Shown piece by piece: positions 1 through 7,276 of a stretch of 64,000 bases of DNA. The notes under the pieces are model-generated. The model worked only from the letters and a program-made list of their open reading frames with translations. It was not told the DNA's origin and did not search any database. The translations under genes and the position numbers were made by a program. Numbering within the stretch: position 1 is the first letter of the stretch; each line of letters starts with the position of its first letter. Source of the DNA: a bacterium (GTDB taxonomy: Bacteria > Bacteroidota > Ignavibacteria > SZUA-365); contig JAHLLD010000002.1 of assembly GCA_020444325.1 (NCBI GenBank), positions 460,984 to 524,983 on the forward strand, given 5' to 3'.

Positions 1-258
1 CTCGCACAGGGAAATCGAGCGCAGAGGCGCCAGCAGGGGTTGCAGGCTGTCAGGCACGTCATCCGGGAGCTGAAGATCGACCTTGCGGTAGGTCAGCTCA
101 GGATGCTCCTGCATGCAGTATGCATCGTGGTCGCGGAGGGCGGCGTCAAGCGGACAGTGTTCACAGTGAAAATTCCTGTCGCAGAGCTTGAAGTTGAGCA
201 CGCCCGCTTCAACCCAGATACATTGTTGTTCCTGCTGCGTATCGATGATAATGCCCAT
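1..258 (-). CDS. Cys-rich GcvH-associated protein, N-terminal part (partial)
   Basis: A leftward reading frame opens with ATG at 258-256 and runs off the window edge, giving 86 visible residues. The visible part reads Cys-Ile-Trp-x-Glu-Ala-Gly-Val-Leu-x-Phe-Lys-Leu-Cys-Asp (C13 to D27), then CEHCPLDAAL. This Cys-W-x-x-AGV...KLCD...CxxCPxD pattern is, from memory, seen at the N-terminus of long GcvH-like proteins coded near membrane redox complexes; its biochemical role is not known to me. It starts 34 bases after the HybB stop and is read in the same direction, so it is probably the fourth gene of that operon. A lipoyl-like domain may follow beyond the edge. The four Cys could bind a metal or FeS cluster (inference). 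Confidence 0.6.
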   Translation of the reverse strand, partial: MGIIIDTQQEQQCIWVEAGVLNFKLCDRNFHCEHCPLDAALRDHDAYCMQEHPELTYRKVDLQLPDDVPDSLQPLLAPLRSISLCE

Positions 259-292
259 GACGGCAGTCCGTGAGTTGCGTGCTGTTGTGAAA

Positions 293-1510
293 TCAGTGGC
301 GATGCAGTTCGGCCGCGGGGTTTCCCTCAACAGGATGTGCAGCGGTCCGTTCCGGCTCGTCGTTGATACGAAGTACCGTCTCTTCTTCATGTTCCGGAAA
401 AATCGGCAGGTACTTCACCGCATAGGCGAAGAGGACGAATCCAGCGGTGACAATCGAAATCGTGACCGCGAGTTCGCCGATGGAAGGGAAGTAGGAGGCG
501 CCGAAGTTGTCGCGATAGTAGGCTTCCAGCGACGTCATCGTCACATTGAGGCGATTGGTCATGAAGCCGAGGACGACCGAAAAGGCCGTGAAGAAGAGTC
601 CTGCACGCGACTGTCCCCAGCCACGGATATTGAAAAGCAGCAGCGGGACGATGAGCATGAGCGTGACTTCGAGATACAGCATGCTGGTTTCGAACGAAGG
701 TTCGGCCAGGAAATGCAGTGCGTCGCGGCGGAAAAGGTCGATGCCGCGCATGGTCCAGTACACCAGCAGTACGCCGAGCATGATGCGCGCGAGATCACGC
801 AGCAGCGGCGTTTCCAGCGTCTTGCCGAATGCACGGGCACTGAGATAGGATTCGACGATGGTCATGCCGAGTCCGACACCCACGGCGCTGATGAAGAAAA
901 ACACCGGCAGCATGGGGGAGTACCAGAACGCATGCATTTTCTGCGGGACGATCAGGTAGAGAGAGCCGAGGCTGGACTGATGCAGCATCGAGAGCAGGAT
1001 ACCCGCGATGATGAGCGGGATGGTGATCGCTTTCATGACTTTCAGCGCGCGATGCAGTTTGAAGCGTTCGAGCACCACGGGTGAGAATTCCAGTGCGAGC
1101 ACCGTCGTGTAAATCATCACGCACATGGCGACTTCAAACAGCACCGAATGCGGATTCTGATAGATCAGGGCGTGCCAGATGGCCCAGGGACGACCAAGAT
1201 CGAAAAGCAGTCCCACGATGACCAGACTGTAGCCGAGAAAGGCCGTCAGGATGGCGGGACGCACGATGGGTTTGAAACGTTTGAGATGAAAGATGTAGAC
1301 GATTCCGGCAAGTGTGAATCCACCTGCGGCGAGTCCGACTCCGGTGACGACGTCGAAGCCGATCCACAGACCCCACGGGGTGATGTCGGAGAGGTTTGTC
1401 GCCGCTCCGAGTCCCCAGCCGAAGCGGATAATGGTCGCCGTGAGTCCCCCGAGGAGGAACACGGCTGCCGTGACTTTCCAGAAGGTAATGCGCGGCATTG
1501 CGAGTTTCAT
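293..1510 (-). CDS. hybB: HybB/NrfD-family integral membrane quinone-interacting subunit
   Basis: This 405-residue protein is almost entirely hydrophobic, with about ten membrane segments, and fits the HybB branch of the NrfD/PsrC family in length and in motifs such as the N-terminal GWGLGAATNLSD and ITPWGLWIGFDV. Family members anchor a periplasmic or cytoplasmic FeS subunit and exchange electrons with the quinone pool. A good GAGGAG ribosome-binding site sits 6 bases before the ATG. The gene lies 10 bases after the HybA-like ferredoxin gene, so the two are translated as a pair. No hydrogenase catalytic subunit is visible; it could lie beyond the left edge, or the complex could serve another oxidoreductase. 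The family call is firm; the substrate is unknown. Confidence 0.85.
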   Translation of the reverse strand: MKLAMPRITFWKVTAAVFLLGGLTATIIRFGWGLGAATNLSDITPWGLWIGFDVVTGVGLAAGGFTLAGIVYIFHLKRFKPIVRPAILTAFLGYSLVIVGLLFDLGRPWAIWHALIYQNPHSVLFEVAMCVMIYTTVLALEFSPVVLERFKLHRALKVMKAITIPLIIAGILLSMLHQSSLGSLYLIVPQKMHAFWYSPMLPVFFFISAVGVGLGMTIVESYLSARAFGKTLETPLLRDLARIMLGVLLVYWTMRGIDLFRRDALHFLAEPSFETSMLYLEVTLMLIVPLLLFNIRGWGQSRAGLFFTAFSVVLGFMTNRLNVTMTSLEAYYRDNFGASYFPSIGELAVTISIVTAGFVLFAYAVKYLPIFPEHEEETVLRINDEPERTAAHPVEGNPAAELHRH

Positions 1511-1520
1511 GATGTTCTCC

Positions 1521-2426
1521 TCAGGATGATTTCTTGGAACGGTTTTTCTTTACTTCGTCCTCATAGCGTTTGACGTCGTCGCGGCGGTTGGTGATCCAGT
1601 ACACGGCACCGAGCGCCACGCCGGCTGTCACGACAATATCAGGAATTTTCTCCAGCACGTTCCAGGTCTTCTGGGGGAGCGCTTCGTCCCCGACCTTGGT
1701 GCTGAAGCCGAGGCTTTCAAAAGAAACACCTGAGATATAAAACACCGAGGTTCCGCCGACTTCCTTCTGTCCGTAGACGCGGGGAACGTAGTCGTCGGGA
1801 TTGTCGACGATGCGGCGGCGTGCTTCGGCCAGCAGCTCGTCGCGGTCACCGAAGATCGTGGCTTCGGCGGGACATGCCACCGAACATGCGGAAGCACGTT
1901 TGTCATCATAGTTCGTGGTCATTTCCACGATGGTATCGCGCTCTTCGGCCGTAATCTCGCGTCCATCGACCGTGACGCGTTCGCCACGCTTGTTGACGAC
2001 ATAACCTTCCTTGTCCACCGCCATATCGGCCGTGATGTGGCGTTCCTGGTAGCACATCGTGCATTTGCGGACCTTGGGGGAGAGGCTGTCCCATTCATAC
2101 TTCGGGATGTCAAACGGACAGGCGAGCATGCAGTAACGGCAGCCGATGCACTTGTTGGCATCCCAGGTTACCGCACCGTCTTTTGTTTTCTCCAGCGCGC
2201 CGACGAGGCACACCGACGCGCAGGCGGGATCCTGGCAGTGCCGGCACATCTGGCGGATGTACACTTCGCCGACATCTTCGTTCTCGACGGTTTTCAACGT
2301 GGTAAAACACTTCGCGCCGAGGCAGGCTTCTTCGTTTTCGGGAAATTTATGAATTTGCTGGCAGGCGTCGCGGCAGGCACCGCAACCGACACATGCCGTC
2401 AAATCCACGAGTATAGCGTGCGACAT
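1521..2426 (-). CDS. hybA: HybA-like four-cluster ferredoxin with C-terminal membrane anchor
   Basis: 301 residues. The N-terminal half carries four [4Fe-4S] Cys groups typical of the HybA/NrfC/DmsB family: CVGCGACRDAC near residue 12, the CRHCQDPACASVC group near 61, CIGCRYCMLACP near 93, and later CTMC plus CSVACP. A hydrophobic stretch near residues 265-283 (IVVTAGVALGAVYWI) would anchor the C-terminus, as in HybA. The protein starts directly MSHAILVDLTACVGC, so it has no twin-arginine leader, unlike classical HybA. It would therefore face the cytoplasm or be exported with a partner. A CAGGAG ribosome-binding site precedes the ATG. Its role is electron transfer between a catalytic subunit and HybB. 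Confidence 0.85.
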   Translation of the reverse strand: MSHAILVDLTACVGCGACRDACQQIHKFPENEEACLGAKCFTTLKTVENEDVGEVYIRQMCRHCQDPACASVCLVGALEKTKDGAVTWDANKCIGCRYCMLACPFDIPKYEWDSLSPKVRKCTMCYQERHITADMAVDKEGYVVNKRGERVTVDGREITAEERDTIVEMTTNYDDKRASACSVACPAEATIFGDRDELLAEARRRIVDNPDDYVPRVYGQKEVGGTSVFYISGVSFESLGFSTKVGDEALPQKTWNVLEKIPDIVVTAGVALGAVYWITNRRDDVKRYEDEVKKNRSKKSS

Positions 2427-2476
2427 TGTTGTCTCCTGGATGAAAGTGGAACAATTCGATTGAAGGTGACCGGTTC

Positions 2477-3151
2477 TCAGCGCAGAAACTGCTCTTCAAA
2501 GGTCTGCAGATGCTCTTCATCGAGATGTTCCAGGGCTCCGGAAACAGGCACACCGCCGTCGAGCATCGACTCTCCGACCGTGGCCGGCTGTGCAATGCTG
2601 CTGCCGAGGAATTCACGGAAACGCTTGATTTCACTTTTAATCCAGCTCACGGCGCTTTCGGCCACGCGCAGCAGGCTCAGGTTTGCGGCGAGTTCCGCCG
2701 GTTCCACCATCATGAGCCAACCCTCGCGATAGGGATTCTCGGCCACAACGCTCGGATTTTCTACCGCATCGCGGTTGATGGCGCGCACGTATCCGCTGGC
2801 GGGAGCCACGAGCGAAACCCTGCGGCTTCCGTGATGCAGCGTGATTACAGGATCGCCCTGACGCACGAATTCCCCGACCATCGGCAGCTGCATGCTGTCT
2901 ATGCCGCCGAGCGCTTTCTGTACGAAATCGTCGACGCCGACCTCGAGCTGATCACCGTCCTGCAGACGCGCCCAGGTGTGGCCGGGGTGGAAGAATACAC
3001 TTTTAGGAATGCGCACGGTTTCTTTACCATGCACGTTGCTGCCTCCTTCAGGAACAGCGCCCATGATGGGATAACGGCGGCTGCGAGCCTGAATGATGAG
3101 ATCGATAGCCAGTAGAACGGCCACGAACAAGATGACGAATAAGGCAACCAT
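2477..3151 (-). CDS. Membrane-anchored GcvH-like (pseudo-lipoyl) protein
   Basis: 224 residues from the ATG at 3151, chosen because a TGGAG site lies 7 bases upstream; an upstream TTG at 3196 in the same frame lacks such support. An N-terminal membrane helix (VALFVILFVAVLLAIDLII) is followed by a glycine-cleavage H-protein fold with FFHPGHTWARL and LVAPASGYVRAIN. In true GcvH the lipoyl Lys lies five residues before the first Leu of the LYSPVSG-type strand. Here the matching stretch is HHGSRRVS, with no Lys, so lipoylation is unlikely. It is the first gene of the hybA-hybB operon and is probably a structural or assembly part of that membrane complex (inference). Confidence 0.7.
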   Translation of the reverse strand: MVALFVILFVAVLLAIDLIIQARSRRYPIMGAVPEGGSNVHGKETVRIPKSVFFHPGHTWARLQDGDQLEVGVDDFVQKALGGIDSMQLPMVGEFVRQGDPVITLHHGSRRVSLVAPASGYVRAINRDAVENPSVVAENPYREGWLMMVEPAELAANLSLLRVAESAVSWIKSEIKRFREFLGSSIAQPATVGESMLDGGVPVSGALEHLDEEHLQTFEEQFLR

Positions 3152-3214
3152 GATGAACTCCAGTACTTGGTGGATGGGTGTTGCGACTTTCAACAATCTT
3201 CTGTTGAATTTTAC

Positions 3215-3231
3215 TGCAATTCCCGTACCAA
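3215..3231 (-). promoter_or_regulatory. Sigma-54 (RpoN) promoter for the gcvH-like/hybA/hybB operon
   Basis: Read on the minus strand from 3231 the sequence is TTGGTACGGGAATTGCA. It matches the TGGCACG-N4-TTGCA consensus with one mismatch (T for C), and exactly ten bases separate the GG (-24) and GC (-12) pairs. It lies about 64 bases upstream of the ATG at 3151. The divergent neighbour encodes a sigma-54-activator-type protein, which supports the call. Confidence 0.6.
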
Positions 3232-3567
3232 ATTGAGAACAAATGCACGAACTTGCGCATGTGCAGTAATATCATATAGATAGATGACAATTCCTTCATG
3301 CACGGAAATCCGGAAAATTGAGCACTGTAGAAAAAATCAGCAGGGGAAATTGCTCCCCATGAAGAAATGGTGCATTAAATCATGAAAAAACAATGGACTA
3401 ATGTGCTGTTTAAATATTCAACAGCGAGTGAGGAGCAATTCAACAGGGAATTCGAGGCGATCTGAGGGTGGCAGGATTGGCAACTATGGAATTTTTTCCC
3501 TGATATATTGAAACAGACACTTTTCTCCCGTAATTTACGGCGCCCAAATTTTCAGGAGTCTGTTTAT
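3232..3567. other. Intergenic region between divergent hyb-like operon and regulator gene
   Basis: This stretch holds no gene I can support. It contains a spaced inverted pair, TGCAC at 3244-3248 and GTGCA at 3261-3265, just upstream of the sigma-54 promoter. That pair could be an activator or repressor site. AT-rich sequence precedes the regulator gene, whose ribosome-binding site (AGGAG, 3554-3558) lies 9 bases before its ATG. Confidence 0.35.
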
Positions 3568-4998
3568 ATGGAAGGCCTCGACAAGTATCGTGGGATGAAA
3601 ATTCTCATTGTGGACGATGAGGAGGATATGTGCATCCTGCTCAAGCGGCTGTTCGAGCGTCATGGACTGATGTCCATGATGGCGATGGATGGGGATTCGG
3701 CGCTCGAGTTGTTTCGCAAGGATGAACCTGATGCGGTGGTCCTCGACATTCTCATGCCGCGGATGGATGGACGCGAGGTCATGCTCCGCATGCGCCGTAT
3801 GAATCCGGAAGTGCCGGTCATCTTCATGACGGCGCTTGCTGGCGTCCCGGGTGCCGTCGATGCGATGAAGGCGGGGGCCTTCGACTATGTCGCCAAGCCT
3901 TTCGAGACGACGGAGATTCTTGAAGTCATTGATCGTGCGCTCGATGAACGTCTGCTTCGCAGGAAGTATCAGGGAAATCAGAGCAGCGCGCCGAAAAAGC
4001 AGGACAGTCTGCTCCAGAACATGGGGACCAGCGATGTGGTGGTGGAATTGACCGCGACGACGAAGCATATCGCACAGTCCCAATTCGACATCCTCATCCA
4101 GGGTGAGGCAGGGACGGGAAAATCGCTGGTTGCCCGTGCTCTGCACGACAACAGCGAGCGTGCGTCAAAGCCTTTTGTTTCCATAGCCTGCGACGCGCCA
4201 TCCGAAGAAGTGCTTGAACGTGAGCTGTTCGGATACGAGCGTGGCGCCTTCCCGGAAGCGGAAGATGGCCAGTCGGGGAAATTCGAAGCGGCTCACGGCG
4301 GGACGCTGTTCCTGGACGAAATTTCCGCCTTCCCGCCGCGACTGCAGGGCAAGCTGCTGCGCTGCCTGCAGAATAAGAGCGTGGTGCGTATGGGCAGCGA
4401 CGCGGGTATCCCGGTCGATGTGCGGCTCGTGGTCTCCACCAGCAAAGACCTCAATATATTAGTAGAAGAAAAACGTTTCCGTGCGGATCTTTTCTACCGT
4501 CTCAGTGAATTCAGTCTTTTCGTTCCCTCCCTTCGCGAGAGGAAAACAGATATTCCCTACCTTTCAAGCCGCTTCCTGCATCTTAACAATCAGGAACTGA
4601 ACAAGGCTATTTCCGGCTTTACACCGAAAGCCATCGAAAAAATGCTGGCCTACAACTGGCCTGGTAACGTCGCGCAGCTGAAATCCGTCGTGCGACGCGC
4701 CGTGATGTTCGCTGAGGAGTTCGTGACCGCTGAACAGCTCGACCTGGAAATGGATGCCGAGCGCCGGGCACGGGCCGCGCTGACCGCGGCTGAAATCGAT
4801 GAAAGCGATCTCGACCAGGGAATCTCACTCAAGGATCACGTGCGCAAGCACACCGCCCACGTCGAACGGCAGATTCTGCTCGAGACGCTCAAGCGTACGG
4901 GCTGGAACAAGGCCAAGGCGGCTCGCATCCTGCAGATCGATTACAAGACCATGCAGACCAAGGTCAAGGAATACAAATTGCAGGATCCCCAGGCCTAG
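3568..4998 (+). CDS. NtrC-family response regulator with degenerate GAFTGA motif
   Basis: 476 residues from the ATG at 3568, which has an AGGAG site at 3554; the frame is open further upstream without support. The receiver domain (1-125) has acidic pair D16/D17, phospho-acceptor D60 (VVLDILMP), T88 and K110. The AAA+ domain has Walker A GEAGTGKS, Walker B GGTLFLDEIS and the arginine-finger region RADLFYRLSE. A Fis-type helix-turn-helix (GWNKAKAARILQIDYKTMQTK) ends the protein. The sigma-54 contact loop, normally GAFTGA, reads GAFPEA, so the key Thr and Gly are lost. It may remodel sigma-54 poorly, use another mechanism, or only bind DNA. No histidine kinase gene is adjacent. It is probably co-transcribed with the transporter 16 bases downstream. 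Confidence 0.88.
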   Translation: MEGLDKYRGMKILIVDDEEDMCILLKRLFERHGLMSMMAMDGDSALELFRKDEPDAVVLDILMPRMDGREVMLRMRRMNPEVPVIFMTALAGVPGAVDAMKAGAFDYVAKPFETTEILEVIDRALDERLLRRKYQGNQSSAPKKQDSLLQNMGTSDVVVELTATTKHIAQSQFDILIQGEAGTGKSLVARALHDNSERASKPFVSIACDAPSEEVLERELFGYERGAFPEAEDGQSGKFEAAHGGTLFLDEISAFPPRLQGKLLRCLQNKSVVRMGSDAGIPVDVRLVVSTSKDLNILVEEKRFRADLFYRLSEFSLFVPSLRERKTDIPYLSSRFLHLNNQELNKAISGFTPKAIEKMLAYNWPGNVAQLKSVVRRAVMFAEEFVTAEQLDLEMDAERRARAALTAAEIDESDLDQGISLKDHVRKHTAHVERQILLETLKRTGWNKAKAARILQIDYKTMQTKVKEYKLQDPQA

Positions 4999-5014
4999 GA
5001 GCTGAGCTGCGTCA

Positions 5015-6409
5015 ATGTCGCTGGTCAAGAAAGTCCCCAACGTATTTGTCATCGTCTTTTCCCTCATTATTCTCGCGGCCGTGGCAACATGGGTGCTGCC
5101 CGGCGGTGCATTTGATCGTACGTCCGAAGATGTGGGCGGCGTCTCGCGTGAGGTGCTGGTCGAGGGCTCCTATCACGCAGTGGATGCCGTGCCGCAGACC
5201 TGGGAGGTATTCACGGCGCCGATGGACGGCTTCCTGCGTCTTGCCGAAATTATCGCCTTCATTTTCCTCGTCGGCGGTGCGTTTTCCATACTCAATGAAA
5301 CCGGTGCCATCGCGGCAGGAACCAGGCAGCTAGTGCGCAAGCTCGAAGGCAGGGAATTCCTCATCATTCCCATCGTGATGACCTTCTTCTCGCTGTTCGG
5401 CGCGGTGTTCGGCATGTGCGAAGAGGCGATGCCCTTCGTCCTCATCTTCGTCCCTCTTGCTCTCTCGCTCGGCTACGATTCTTTCGTTGGCGTGAGTCTG
5501 ACCTTCCTGGCGGCGGGAGTCGGTTTTGCCGGCGCCTTCATTAACCCATTCACGCTGCAGATTGCACAGGGACTCGCAGGCGTACCTCTCGTCTCGGGCT
5601 GGGAATACCGCGTGATCGTCTGGGTGCTGATTACCGGGGGCAGTATCGCCTGGGTGATGGTCTATGCGGCACGAATTAAAAAAGATCCGACCCGCTCGCT
5701 GATGTATGAACTGGACAATGAGCGGCGGAAGGAAATCCAGCAGAAGCAGATGGAGCAGGGGGACTTCTCCGGCAGGCATGTTGCCACGCTCCTCATTCTC
5801 CTCGGTGGCGTCATTGGGATGATTTTCGGCGTGACCATGTATGGCTGGTATATCACGGAGCTGTCGGCGCTGTTTCTTGCCATGGGCGTGCTTGCCGGTG
5901 TGGTGTCGCGGCAGTCGCCCAACGACCTCGCGAAGCATTTCATCATGGGGGTGAAGGACATGACCAGCGCGGCCATGATCGTCGGTTTTGCCGGTGGGAT
6001 TATCGTGCTTCTCGAAGACGGACATGTCATGGATACCATTCTCTACGGGATGTCGCGTGTGACTTCAAACATGCCGCGCATGCTCTCTGCCGACGCCATG
6101 TATGGCATGCAGATGGCGCTGAACTTCTTCATCCCTTCGGGCTCCACCAAGGCGGCGCTCACCATGCCCATCATGGGTCCCCTCGCAGATCTGTCGGGAC
6201 TGACCCGCCAGACCGCTGTGCTCGCCTATCAACTGGGGGATGGATTCACGAACATGATTATTCCCACCTCCGGTGTCACCATTGGGACGCTCACCATGGC
6301 GAAAATTCCCTACGACCGCTGGTTCAAATGGCATCTCCCCATGCAGGTATTCTTTTTCGTACTCTCGCTGCTTCTTCTCGTCTGGCCCGTGCTTACGCAC
6401 TGGCAGTAG
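5015..6409 (+). CDS. yfcC: YfcC-family transporter (ArcD/AbgT-like superfamily)
   Basis: 464 residues with about 11-12 membrane segments and the family's VFSLIILAAVATWVLPGGAF opening, the EEAMPF stretch near residue 137, a GFAGAFINPFTLQIAQ loop, and a C-terminal FIPSGSTKAALTMPIM region. YfcC proteins are inner-membrane permeases often annotated as basic amino acid antiporters; the substrate here is not shown by sequence. The ATG lies 16 bases after the regulator stop codon, so the regulator probably controls or senses something linked to this uptake. The last 17 bases overlap the end of the convergent methyltransferase gene. Confidence 0.8.
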   Translation: MSLVKKVPNVFVIVFSLIILAAVATWVLPGGAFDRTSEDVGGVSREVLVEGSYHAVDAVPQTWEVFTAPMDGFLRLAEIIAFIFLVGGAFSILNETGAIAAGTRQLVRKLEGREFLIIPIVMTFFSLFGAVFGMCEEAMPFVLIFVPLALSLGYDSFVGVSLTFLAAGVGFAGAFINPFTLQIAQGLAGVPLVSGWEYRVIVWVLITGGSIAWVMVYAARIKKDPTRSLMYELDNERRKEIQQKQMEQGDFSGRHVATLLILLGGVIGMIFGVTMYGWYITELSALFLAMGVLAGVVSRQSPNDLAKHFIMGVKDMTSAAMIVGFAGGIIVLLEDGHVMDTILYGMSRVTSNMPRMLSADAMYGMQMALNFFIPSGSTKAALTMPIMGPLADLSGLTRQTAVLAYQLGDGFTNMIIPTSGVTIGTLTMAKIPYDRWFKWHLPMQVFFFVLSLLLLVWPVLTHWQ

Positions 6410-7085
6410 GCGAGGGACGAATAGCAAGCACGATTCTACGCACGAAACGCAATGGCAGGAAGCGCAGCAGCAAGGTGAGAGGCGTGCTCAGCGCGATGGC
6501 AGAAGGGAGCATGCGCAGCAATTGGAAATGCGTCAGCCAGGGACCCGATATCACCTCTGATCCTTCCGGCGCGATGGAGAGGATATCTTTCCAAACGTGA
6601 TTATGCCAGTTCGACGGCGCAGTCGCATCTCCGCTCAGTGTGCTTCCCCCGAGGAAAAGAAGGATGCCGTTGTCGTTCACGAGCCTAAGCAGCGCGTTCA
6701 TCACATTATGCAGATTCTGCATATTTGCCGTGTTGAGCGGACTGAAACCAATGGCAAACACCACATCGTATCCCCTGAAATCCTCACTCGCCTCAAGTAT
6801 GTCGGCCTGTTCAAAGCGGATGCCGGGATGCAGCGCCCGGGCTTTTTCTATTGCCGCTGTGCTGACATCCACCCCCGTGACCTCGTAGCCCAGCTCTTGT
6901 AGCAGTCCGCTGTAAAAACCCGTACCGCAGCCAACGTCAAGCACCCTCGCTCCGGTCGCAATACCCGCTTTCTGCATAATTGCTGACAGCGCTGCGCGGG
7001 AAACAGCGGGGGAGTAGTACGTGAAATCCCCTTCGCTGTAAAAGCTGTCGTAGTAAGCGGTGATTTCCTGTTGTGTCTGTTCCAT
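6393..7085 (-). CDS. Class I SAM-dependent methyltransferase
   Basis: About 230 residues from the ATG at 7085 (a second ATG lies at 7097; the frame is open further upstream but without family sequence). SAM-binding motif I is VLDVGCGTGFYSGLL, with an acidic residue ending strand 2 (VTGVDVS) and motif III FAIGFSPL. The C-terminal part is hydrophobic and basic (LLLRFLPLRFVRR) and may touch the membrane. It resembles generic methyltransferase domain 11/25 proteins; the substrate cannot be told. The gene diverges from the secreted BNR protein and converges on yfcC with a 17-base overlap. Confidence 0.75.
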   Translation of the reverse strand: MEQTQQEITAYYDSFYSEGDFTYYSPAVSRAALSAIMQKAGIATGARVLDVGCGTGFYSGLLQELGYEVTGVDVSTAAIEKARALHPGIRFEQADILEASEDFRGYDVVFAIGFSPLNTANMQNLHNVMNALLRLVNDNGILLFLGGSTLSGDATAPSNWHNHVWKDILSIAPEGSEVISGPWLTHFQLLRMLPSAIALSTPLTLLLRFLPLRFVRRIVLAIRPSPTASA

Positions 7086-7276
7086 TGTCGGCAACATACG
7101 CAATTCCGGAATTGCTGACACACTGCGACGCGCAGGAGGCTCAACCGGCCTTCCAGCAATTATGCACTTTCTGCATATTTCATATAGCGGACCTTCACGT
7201 CTTGGTATCCCAATGAAAATTGTATCTTTCTGAAAGTCCCACCGGGACCTCTTCATTCCCGTACACCTTCCAAAGT

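Noticed and set aside
3467..3486. TGGCAGGATTGGCAA as a sigma-54 promoter for the regulator gene
   Set aside because: GG and GC are eight, not ten, bases apart, so the spacing is wrong for sigma-54.
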